NCBI GenBank assembly: GCA_020437105.1
Contig: JAGQWR010000127.1
Location: 1 to 61,280 of the forward strand
Direction: 5' to 3'
DNA from: Saprospiraceae bacterium
GTDB taxonomy: Bacteria > Bacteroidota > Bacteroidia > Chitinophagales > Saprospiraceae
DNA length: 61,280 nt
The position numbers and the translations under genes are program-made. The first letter of the stretch is position 1; each line of letters begins with the position of its first letter. Shown in pieces: positions 9,101-15,530 of this stretch. The notes under the pieces were generated by a model. That model saw only the letters and a program-made list of their open reading frames with translations, was not told where the DNA came from and did no database searches.

Positions 9101-12100
9101 GATACGGTGAATCAATGCTCGGCAAATTCGACTGTTGACGTAACCCAGGATGCCGATGTTCCGGTTTCGATCATTAGTGCTTCGAATCCATTCAATTGCG
9201 ACTTTCCGGCAGTGACCCTGGATGGATCGGGCAGTACGGTTGGACCGGATCTGGTTTATACCTGGAGTACTCCGGATGGGAATATCGTTAGCAATCCGGA
9301 TGATTTGACAGCAATCGTAGATCAGGCCGGGTCCTATACCCTGCTGATTAATGATACGGTTAGTTTCTGTATGTCAACCACGACCTTTCAGGTAACACCG
9401 GATACACTTTCGCCGATATTGGGGATTACCCCGCCAGAATTACTGACCTGTAATACCACTATGATAAACCTGGACGGGAATGCAGGAGGCTTACCTGATA
9501 TTAGTATTTCCTGGAATACAGCCGATGGAAATATCGTTCAGGACGATGATACATTCAATCCGCTGATAGACCAGCCAGGAACCTATACCCTGTCGATTAT
9601 CAACAATGAAAATGGCTGCCAATCCAGTGAGACCATTCAGGTACTTGCTGATGTGGCACTCCCAATTGTGGATGCGGGTCCGACTGGCATTATTAATTGT
9701 ATTGATGAGATGTTAACCCTCGATGGTACCGCAGACGCCGGTGGTGCTGCCGTAACTTATCAATGGACCACAGCGGATGGAAACATCAACAGTGGAGCCG
9801 ATACGCCAAGTCCGGTTGTTGATGCGGGTGGTACCTACCAGTTGACCGTAACAAACACCGAGAATGGTTGTATAAACAGTTCGGATGTAACTATTGACCA
9901 GGATCAGGTAGCACCAAGTGCAATTGCAGGTGCACCGGGATTACTCAATTGTTACTTCCCGGAAATCCAGTTGGATGGCTCGGCTTCTTCCGCTGGTGCG
10001 GAATACGTTTACCAATGGACAACAGTGGATGGCAATATCCTGACTGGAAATGACACCCAAATCCCAACGGTAGATAATATCGGCACATACACCTTAACGG
10101 TAACAAACACCATCAACGGATGTGAAAGTGTGAATACAGTTGATGTTACGGAAGACTTTCAGGCCCCAACTGTTGACGCAGGCGCAGATGCTCTGTTAAA
10201 CTGTATGATCACCTCCACCAATCTGAATGGAACGGGAAGTATGGGTGCCGAATTTACCTATACCTGGACCACACTTGATGGAAATATCGTCAACGGAGCA
10301 AATACGCTAAACCCGGAAATTGACCTGCCCGGTACCTATCAGCTGGAAATATTCAACACAAATAATGGGTGTACGGCCTTTTCTGAGGTAAATGTCCAGT
10401 TGGATGCCGTTTATCCGAGCGCCATAGCTGTTGCCAACGACCCGATTACCTGTACGGTTCAATCTGTACAAATTGATGGAAACGGCTCTGATATGGGGGT
10501 TAATTATCAGTATAATTGGTCAACCCTCGACGGTAATATTATCAGTGGTGGTACCACGCTCGACCCAACAGTTGACCTTCCGGGTACCTATACCCTTACG
10601 GTGACTAATATGGACAATGCCTGTGAAAGTTTCACCAATGTGGTGGTTGCGATTGACACGCTAAATCCGATGGCCGAAGCGGGCAATCCGGATCTGCTTA
10701 CCTGTGCGATCTTAGAGTTAAACCTGGATGGTACCGGTTCTTCTGCAGGTGCAGGTTACCAATACCAGTGGACCAGCCCGGATGGAAACATTCTCTCCGG
10801 AGCTACAAATATTAATCCGCTGATCAATCAACCGGGCACCTATGAAATTTTGGTAACCGACCTCAACAACGGTTGTGAATCGACCGATTTGGTTGTTGTT
10901 GACCAGGACATTGTCGCTCCTACAGCGGTAGCTTCGGCAAACGAAATCCTGACCTGCGATATCACCAGTTTATTCCTGAGTGGTACCGGTTCAAGTGCGG
11001 GTCTGGAATACAGCTATTCCTGGTCCACCTTGAACGGGAATATCCTAAACGGCGGAACAACGCTGACTCCGGAAATTAACCAACCAGGTCAATATACCAT
11101 CAGCATTTTAAATACCGACAATGGTTGTTCTTCTGAATCTTCTGTCACAGTAGATCAGGATATTGTAGCTCCAACACTGGTGCTGGCAACCCCAGCCGAA
11201 CTGACCTGCGCGACCCAAACGGTATCGGTTAATGCCGGCGGTTCCAGCAGTGGAATAAACTTTGCGCCTTTATGGACCACCATCAACGGAAACATCCTGT
11301 CTGGTGCAAATAGTCTGATGATAAACGTGGACGCGCCTGGCACCTACACACTCCTGATAGAGAATGCCAGCAATGGTTGTACGACCCAGGATCAGATTGT
11401 TGTTTCACAGGATATTGAAATTCCCACGGTTGATGCCGGAGTGGGTTTCTTACTTCCTTGTTTTGATGACATCACCAACCTGGATGGTTCTGCCAGTGCC
11501 AACAGTACCAATTTACAGTATGACTGGCAGACCTTTGACGGGGTCATTGAAAACAATGCCAACACGCTGAACCCGGGTATTTCCAGTAGCGGATTATACA
11601 CCCTAACGGTAACTAATTTGGATAACGGATGTGTAGATTCGGATGATATCCTGATTACAGAAGACAACCCGAGTACACCGGATGTTTTGGCTGAACCACC
11701 ACTATGTAGCGATGGTTTTGGTTTTATCGAGGTAAGCAATGTTACGGCCGGTTCCCCACCGTACATGTATTCGATTGATAATGGAGAAACCTATTTTAAT
11801 AGTCCGCTTTTCGCGAATTTGAGTGATGGGAATTATCAAATCATCGTACAGGATGCACTTGGTTGTGAATCCGGATTAGTAACTGCGACCATAGATATTC
11901 CGGATCCGGTAGAGGTTTACACAGAGACCCTTATTGAGATCTTACAGGGTGAATCCTACCAATTTAATGTATTACTGAATGTAGATACCTCTACCATTCA
12001 GGAAATCATTTGGAGTCCGGCAGAAGGATTGAGTTGTACGGATTGTCTGGACCCAGTTGCGGCGCCATTAAGCACGACGATCTATACCGTTGAGGTGATT

Positions 12101-12451
12101 TTGGATGGAGAATGTCGTACAATAGAAGAAGTAGAACTCTTTGTAGATCAACGTCCGGCTATCTATGCACCAAATATTTTCTCTCCGGATAATGACGGCG
12201 TAAACGATGTATTTTATCTCTTTGGCCGGATTGAAAACATCCGCCAAATCCGAAAATTCCTCGTTTTTGACCGCTGGGGCGAAAAGGTCCACTCTTATTA
12301 CAATTTCCAACCCAACAACCCGACAAATGGCTGGGACGGAAATTACCGAGGAAAATTGGCTAATCCAGGCGTATTCGTCTGGTTTGCCGAGGTGGAATTG
12401 ATCGATGGACGCGTTGTGCTCTTCGAAGGTGATGTAACCTTGGTTCGGTAG
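6131..12451 (+). CDS. Giant secreted repeat protein with gliding-motility/type IX-type C-terminal domain
   Basis: The 2106-residue protein starts with a signal peptide ending near FPLFSQ. It continues with a Cys-rich N-terminal domain (about 20-170), one PKD/SprB-like domain (about 175-255), 19 tandem Ig/PKD-like repeats of about 84 residues (257-1845), a SprB-like domain (CSDGFGFIEVSNV onward), a TTIYTVEVI module, and a final domain with YAPNIFSPDNDGVND, FDRWGE and GWDGNYRGK. The last is the CHU_C-type gliding-motility C-terminal domain that marks cargo for type IX secretion in Bacteroidota. It is probably an extracellular adhesin or filament. Each repeat carries two Cys (LxC and NGC), suggesting one disulfide per domain. 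It has its own terminator and appears to be a single-gene unit. Confidence 0.88.
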   Translation: MKQSSTLFALTFFLSVLTFPLFSQCPPPGFPEPGDMCQDAPILCETLDGYCATINNNNIQQTFPGCPGNALNNDEWFAFYAGSTTITFEIVPSNCQQAPPTQGLQAGVYQGCGGPVMDTQCGCTTNAFQLSSNNFIIGEIYWVVIDGCGGDVCDYVVNVLEGNTQGNAPDNPGTITGPTPACMNDIATYTVPPVQGATIYSWELSPMLGAVNSNGNSAEITWLSPGTTQLCLSVANACFPNPTQTCTTITIEPNPAVNITPAPTITCTTSEIQLNSSGSSTGPNFSYQWTTVGGNIVSGATTPTPTVDQAGTYELTITNTNTLCTSTQTIVVMEDMVPPIADAGSSLELNCAVPQFPLFGFGSSQGFPGYSYQWTTPDGNIVSGATTLSPIIDAPGTYTITVVNLANGCESTASTIVTLDENTPLADAGPDMFINCVNSQVTIDASGSTSGGDFFYVWMTSDGNIVSGETTTMPVVDQSGTYFLTVVNSTNGCTDTSSVVVDIDVSIPVVNIVPPIDISCSNPSITINGSGSSTVGDFTYTWTTPDGNIVSGSNTLLPEVDQAGTYTLTILNNISGCSEESSVTVSGDIVNPTVIIEPPATVSCTVPEVVLDASNSDSGPNITYTWTTADGQIVSGANGPNPTVSAAGTYELTVLNQTTNCSTTETVQVDISADTPVIMLDPVDELNCTLEEIQLNANISGGQNLSFNWSTADGNFVSGSTTLQPTIDAAGTYEIIVTNDDNGCEEMSSITVTQDAIIPATDAGPDGQLTCSVVDLALDGSNSDGGGNITYNWSTADGNIVSGAGTTIAQIDAAGTYVLTLLNTDNTCVSTDTVVVTENVSIINSQIVPPVLMGCLNPTLILDGSASTIGATVTYAWSTPDGNIISNTDGSQAEIDGPGTYTLLVYDVSNDCFDSAETTVIQNLDVPVIDAGPDGSITCTVTDVQLLGSASGQTSNFVYQWTTANGNIAGGGQTLSPTVDLAGTYTLMVTDTVNQCSANSTVDVTQDADVPVSIISASNPFNCDFPAVTLDGSGSTVGPDLVYTWSTPDGNIVSNPDDLTAIVDQAGSYTLLINDTVSFCMSTTTFQVTPDTLSPILGITPPELLTCNTTMINLDGNAGGLPDISISWNTADGNIVQDDDTFNPLIDQPGTYTLSIINNENGCQSSETIQVLADVALPIVDAGPTGIINCIDEMLTLDGTADAGGAAVTYQWTTADGNINSGADTPSPVVDAGGTYQLTVTNTENGCINSSDVTIDQDQVAPSAIAGAPGLLNCYFPEIQLDGSASSAGAEYVYQWTTVDGNILTGNDTQIPTVDNIGTYTLTVTNTINGCESVNTVDVTEDFQAPTVDAGADALLNCMITSTNLNGTGSMGAEFTYTWTTLDGNIVNGANTLNPEIDLPGTYQLEIFNTNNGCTAFSEVNVQLDAVYPSAIAVANDPITCTVQSVQIDGNGSDMGVNYQYNWSTLDGNIISGGTTLDPTVDLPGTYTLTVTNMDNACESFTNVVVAIDTLNPMAEAGNPDLLTCAILELNLDGTGSSAGAGYQYQWTSPDGNILSGATNINPLINQPGTYEILVTDLNNGCESTDLVVVDQDIVAPTAVASANEILTCDITSLFLSGTGSSAGLEYSYSWSTLNGNILNGGTTLTPEINQPGQYTISILNTDNGCSSESSVTVDQDIVAPTLVLATPAELTCATQTVSVNAGGSSSGINFAPLWTTINGNILSGANSLMINVDAPGTYTLLIENASNGCTTQDQIVVSQDIEIPTVDAGVGFLLPCFDDITNLDGSASANSTNLQYDWQTFDGVIENNANTLNPGISSSGLYTLTVTNLDNGCVDSDDILITEDNPSTPDVLAEPPLCSDGFGFIEVSNVTAGSPPYMYSIDNGETYFNSPLFANLSDGNYQIIVQDALGCESGLVTATIDIPDPVEVYTETLIEILQGESYQFNVLLNVDTSTIQEIIWSPAEGLSCTDCLDPVAAPLSTTIYTVEVILDGECRTIEEVELFVDQRPAIYAPNIFSPDNDGVNDVFYLFGRIENIRQIRKFLVFDRWGEKVHSYYNFQPNNPTNGWDGNYRGKLANPGVFVWFAEVELIDGRVVLFEGDVTLVR
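6899..11665 (+). repeat. 19 tandem coding repeats of about 84 codons
   Basis: Nineteen repeats encode the pattern L-x-C...L-D-G-S-G-S...Y-x-W-T-T-x-D-G-N-I-V-S-G...G-T-Y-T-L-T-V-x-N...N-G-C. The first W is near 6995 and the last near 11524, giving an average period of about 252 bp. The units differ substantially in nucleotides, so the array is old rather than freshly amplified. The last unit (YDWQTFDGVIENN) and the eleventh (SWNTADGNIVQDD) are among the most divergent. Confidence 0.85.
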
Positions 12452-12475
12452 AAGATTTTAAAATTCAAAATATAG

Positions 12476-12508
12476 GAATGGGGCGGTAATTATCGCCCCA
12501 TTTTTTTT
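12476..12508 (+). terminator. Rho-independent terminator after the giant adhesin
   Basis: ATGGGGCG (12478-12485) pairs perfectly with CGCCCCAT (12494-12501), followed at once by eight T. It lies 25 bp beyond the adhesin stop codon. Confidence 0.85.
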
Positions 12509-12570
12509 AGCAGCTTTGAGGCTCCAGGCCAGATACCCAAAACATTTTCATACCTTAGAACCACACTCAA

Positions 12571-12637
12571 ACCCAATCCCGATTACTATCGGGACAAACT
12601 CAAACTCCCCCGATAGCTATCAGGGCAAACTCAAACT
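12571..12637. repeat. Short tandem pair built on a CCCGATAGCTATCGGG-like palindrome
   Basis: Two near-copies of a palindrome, CCCGATTACTATCGGG at 12578-12593 and CCCCCGATAGCTATCAGGG at 12607-12625, are each followed by the same tail, (A/G)CAAACTCAAACT. The period is about 31 bp. Palindromes of this form are common as dispersed intergenic repeats in Bacteroidota. It sits directly upstream of the reductase gene at 12647. Confidence 0.6.
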
Positions 12638-12646
12638 ACCTCCTCT

Positions 12647-13687
12647 ATGCTCCTCCTCTACGGTGCTTATGGTTATACAGGCCAATTGATCTGCGATTAC
12701 GCAAAGGAAACTGGCACTAAACTGATCCTTGCCGGTCGATCAATAGAAAAACTGAAAACGCTACCCTATTCAAAAGAATGGGAAGTGCGACCTTTTGGAT
12801 TAGATGATCCTGCAATTATTGACCAAAATCTGAAAGAGGTCTCGGTGCTATTACACGCAGCAGGTCCCTTTATCCATACGGCCAAACCAATGATGGAAGC
12901 TTGCATCCGCAACGGCATCCATTACCTGGATATTACGGGAGAGATTGGCGTTTTTGAAATGGCGCACGCACTGGATAAAAAGGCCCAGGCAGCCGGTATT
13001 GTATTGCTGCCCGGAGTGGGTTTTGATGTGGTTCCTACAGACTGCCTGGCATTGCACCTGAAAAATCTGCTACCGGATGCAACGCACTTGCAATTGGCTT
13101 TTTCGGCCAGCGGGGGCGGTGTATCGCGAGGTACAGCAATTACTATGGCGCAAAGCCTGGGAGAAGATGGTGCCATGCGAAAAGACGGAAAGATTATTCG
13201 GGTACCAGTTGGATATCGCACGCTGATGGCTCCTTTTCATGGGAAGCCCCGATTTTGTATGACTATCCCCTGGGGCGATGTGTCAACCGCCTATTACACG
13301 ACCGGCATCCCGACCATCGAAACCTATATGGGCGTGCCACCTAAAAGTTATAAATGGGTCAAATTACAGCGTTTTTTTGGCTGGTTCCTGCGCATGTCCT
13401 GGGTACGAAAAATGGCTGAAAACCGCATCCGGAAGGGTGCTGCCGGACCATCTGAGAAAAGACGGGAAAACGGAAAAAGTCTGGTTTGGGGAAAAGTAAG
13501 TAATGCCAAAGGAGAAAGCCGGGAAGCCCGACTTTTGGCACCAAACGGCTATACACTAACGGCCATTACAGCCATCATGATCGCCAATCGCGTCAAAAAT
13601 GTCAATCCCGGTTTTCAAACACCGGCGGCGGCTTTTGGTCCAGACTTTATTTTAGAAGTGGCGGGTACAGAAAGAGAGGACATTTGA
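12647..13687 (+). CDS. Saccharopine dehydrogenase-like NAD(P)-binding reductase
   Basis: The 346-residue protein has an N-terminal Rossmann fold with G-A-Y-G-Y-T-G (residues 6-12) and L-A-G-R-S, as in the saccharopine dehydrogenase NADP-binding family that includes trans-acting enoyl reductases. Next comes an HAAGPF segment and a Y-L-D-I-T-G-E motif. The middle carries GVGFDVVPTDCLA and SGGGVSRGT, both recurrent in the family. The reaction is probably NAD(P)H-linked reduction of a lipid or polyketide-type substrate, by family analogy only. The start ATG directly follows a repeat-rich leader. The SDR gene begins 25 bp downstream on the same strand, so the two probably form an operon of oxidoreductases. 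Confidence 0.75.
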   Translation: MLLLYGAYGYTGQLICDYAKETGTKLILAGRSIEKLKTLPYSKEWEVRPFGLDDPAIIDQNLKEVSVLLHAAGPFIHTAKPMMEACIRNGIHYLDITGEIGVFEMAHALDKKAQAAGIVLLPGVGFDVVPTDCLALHLKNLLPDATHLQLAFSASGGGVSRGTAITMAQSLGEDGAMRKDGKIIRVPVGYRTLMAPFHGKPRFCMTIPWGDVSTAYYTTGIPTIETYMGVPPKSYKWVKLQRFFGWFLRMSWVRKMAENRIRKGAAGPSEKRRENGKSLVWGKVSNAKGESREARLLAPNGYTLTAITAIMIANRVKNVNPGFQTPAAAFGPDFILEVAGTEREDI

Positions 13688-13712
13688 TTTAATTATACCG
13701 AAGAACCCCAAC

Positions 13713-14483
13713 ATGAAAAACACCCTGTTCAATTTAACTGGTCGGGTGGCCATTATCACCGGCGCCAGCAAAGGGATTGGTGCCAGCATGGCGCGCGGCC
13801 TTGCCGAATTTGGAGCCAGGGTCGTGCTCTCCAGCAGAAAGCAGGAGGCAGTAGATGAACTTGCAGCAACATTTCGGGCGGATGGTTTGGAGGCAGTGGG
13901 TATTGCCTGTCATGTAGGGGATCCCGACCAATTAGAAAGCCTGATCAAGCAAACAATAGATCACTACGGACGACTGGACATTCTGGTAAATAATGCGGCA
14001 ACAAACCCGGTATTTGGCCCGATCCAGGATACCGATAGCAGTGCTTTCGACAAGATTATGGAGGTGAATTTGAAAGCGCCATTCCTCTTGAGCAATCTCG
14101 CATTTGAGCATCTCAAAGCCAGCGGAAACGGCTCGATTATCCATATCAGTTCTGTCGAAGGGAAAAAACCAAGTGATGGGTTAGGCTTGTACAGCGTAAG
14201 CAAAGCTGCCTTATTGTCGCTGACTCAATCTCAGGCAAAAGAATGGGGCCGCGCTGGTATTCGGGTCAATGCAATCTGTCCGGGTTTGATCAAAACAAAG
14301 TTTAGTGCGGCACTCTGGCAAAATGAGGCCATACTGGCTCAGGTAGAGAAACATTTACCAAGCGGAAGAATGGCGCTCCCCGACGAACTTGCCGGATTAG
14401 CTGTATTTCTGGCTTCGGATGCCTCCTCCTATTGTACCGGGTCTATATTTACCGCCGATGGAGGTCATTTGATAGCCGGGTAA
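13713..14483 (+). CDS. Short-chain dehydrogenase/reductase (SDR, classical type)
   Basis: The 256-residue protein is a classical SDR. It has the cofactor motif TGASKGIG near residues 18-25, NNAAT, the catalytic serine strand HISSVEG, YSVSK with Tyr and Lys, and the post-active-site NAICPGLIKTKFS. Length is typical. Overall character resembles DHRS4/FabG-like dehydrogenases that interconvert a ketone or beta-keto group and an alcohol with NAD(P)H. The substrate is not decidable. The gene follows the saccharopine-dehydrogenase-like reductase by 25 bp and probably shares its transcript, which suggests they act on one pathway, possibly lipid metabolism. Confidence 0.88.
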   Translation: MKNTLFNLTGRVAIITGASKGIGASMARGLAEFGARVVLSSRKQEAVDELAATFRADGLEAVGIACHVGDPDQLESLIKQTIDHYGRLDILVNNAATNPVFGPIQDTDSSAFDKIMEVNLKAPFLLSNLAFEHLKASGNGSIIHISSVEGKKPSDGLGLYSVSKAALLSLTQSQAKEWGRAGIRVNAICPGLIKTKFSAALWQNEAILAQVEKHLPSGRMALPDELAGLAVFLASDASSYCTGSIFTADGGHLIAG

Positions 14484-14510
14484 AACTTCTGTATTAGGCA
14501 TAAAAACACG

Positions 14511-14848
14511 AGTCATTCCGAATTTTGAGCCTAAATAAAAAAGATGCAATTTAAGATGGCAGTTTTAAAACGGTAAACATGAGTTAGGGGTGGAGGTAAG
14601 GTGTCGCTCCTACGGAGCTTTCGAAAAGCTGTCAATTTGAAATGCTACAAAGAGGTTGCTCCGCTGGAGCAAAAAGTTGATCCCTTTACCTAAATCCTAT
14701 CTCCGTAGGAGATAAATCTTTGTAGTCAATAATCAAAGCCAAAATCTAAGCCCCTTCGGGGCGATACGTTGGAGTTTTAAGATGCATATTACTACCTCTA
14801 AAACTAAAAATCCCGAATTTCAGATCGCTCTAAAATTCGGGATGACTT
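14511..14848. repeat. Gene-free 390-bp stretch with four short hairpins inside a terminal inverted repeat
   Basis: The gap 14484-14873 has no gene. Its outer part is an imperfect inverted repeat: AGTCATTCCGAATTTTGAG at 14511-14529 against CTAAAATTCGGGATGACT at about 14830-14847. Inside lie four perfect hairpins with three-base loops: GCTCC/GGAGC (14606-14618), TTGCTCC/GGAGCAA (14656-14672), ATCTCC/GGAGAT (14699-14713) and GCCCC/GGGGC (14750-14762). They are spaced about 42-52 bp apart. Such TACGGAGC/CCGTAGG hairpins occur as dispersed REP-like elements in Bacteroidota. The right arm also serves as a terminator on the minus strand. Confidence 0.6.
14806..14842 (-). terminator. Rho-independent terminator of the metal-binding lipoprotein gene
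   Basis: Read on the minus strand, TCCCGAATTT (14842-14833) pairs with AAATTCGGGA (14820-14811) across a 12-base loop and is followed by TTTTTAG. It lies about 30 bp past the stop at 14874. Confidence 0.7.
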
Positions 14849-14873
14849 ATGTTTTTCTTAGCCTATCCTAGTA

Positions 14874-15206
14874 TTAATGATCATGTCCTTCATGACCATC
14901 ACCAGCTTCGTGCATTTCATTCATTACATAATCCATGCCACAGCTTGGGCAAGTACCAGCTGTTTCACTTCCGCTGCCCGCACAATGCATCGGACAAACA
15001 TAGGCAGAAGTGTATTCAGGGCCGCTTTGATCAACAGCTTCTTTTACAGCTTCAACTGCTTCAGTTCCAGCCTCAGTAGCTGCTTCCGCACCCTCTGTTA
15101 CTACTTCTGTAGCATCATCTACTGCTTCAGATGCTGTTTTCTCTCCACAGGAAGAAAAAGCAACCAGCGATAAGCCCATAATCAACAAGGCAAATAAATT
15201 TTTCAT
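14874..15206 (-). CDS. Lipoprotein with heavy-metal-binding (YHS-like HMBD) domain
   Basis: The 110-residue product starts with a lipoprotein signal (MKNLFALL, lipobox FSSC). It continues with an Ala/Glu/Thr-rich linker of repeated TEA/EAV units and ends in a small metal-binding domain, YVCPMHC...GTCPSCGMDYV, with a His-rich tail (HEGHDH). The C-P-M-H and C-P-x-C-G-M pair is the signature of the heavy-metal-binding domain found on copper efflux proteins such as CusB-like and CopA-like transporters. Here it is a free lipoprotein, probably binding Cu or another soft metal in the periplasm. The start at 15206 gives a standard lipoprotein signal; an upstream ATG at 15224 adds six residues. No transporter is adjacent. 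Confidence 0.8.
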   Translation of the reverse strand: MKNLFALLIMGLSLVAFSSCGEKTASEAVDDATEVVTEGAEAATEAGTEAVEAVKEAVDQSGPEYTSAYVCPMHCAGSGSETAGTCPSCGMDYVMNEMHEAGDGHEGHDH

Positions 15207-15342
15207 ACGGTTGAATTTTGACAAGGACTAAAAGTTTAGAACCTGTCGGTTTTTAAAATTGGTTCGTTTCGTTGAAGTTGTTAAAGAATGCCTACTGAGA
15301 TTCGGGGAATTGAATTTTCATACCAATTGAGGCTTTTTTTGA

Positions 15343-15365
15343 GCCACATAGCAGCGCTACGTGGC
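15343..15365. repeat. Small hairpin in the gap before clpB's 3' end
   Basis: GCCACATAGC at 15343-15352 pairs with GCTACGTGGC at 15356-15365 across a three-base loop with one mismatch. Its form matches the REP-like hairpins at 14.6-14.76 kb. Apart from this and the clpB terminator, the gap 15207-15530 holds nothing I can identify. Confidence 0.45.
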
Positions 15366-15472
15366 GATAAAAAAACGAAAAGTGGGGTGAAAAGGCTTTT
15401 CCGGAAACCAGTGAGGTGTTTTTAAACAACTTCTCTTGTAAAACGATGTAAAAGTAGCTAAATCGGGAATAA

Positions 15473-15508
15473 TAAAAACGGACTGTTTCAGATTTAGAAA
15501 CAGTCCGT
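15473..15508 (-). terminator. Rho-independent terminator of clpB
   Basis: On the minus strand a perfect 12-bp stem (ACGGACTGTTTC with GAAACAGTCCGT, arms 15508-15497 and 15489-15478) and seven-base loop are followed by TTTTTATTATT. It lies about 25 bp beyond the clpB stop. Confidence 0.85.
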
Positions 15509-15530
15509 AAAAAATTTATTTATTCCTGCT

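Noticed and set aside
6899..11665. The 252-bp periodic region as a CRISPR or satellite
   Set aside because: It is an open frame encoding protein domains, the units are diverged, and there are no spacers.
14484..14873. An insertion sequence remnant
   Set aside because: There is no transposase fragment and no clear target duplication; only small hairpins and an imperfect inverted repeat are seen.
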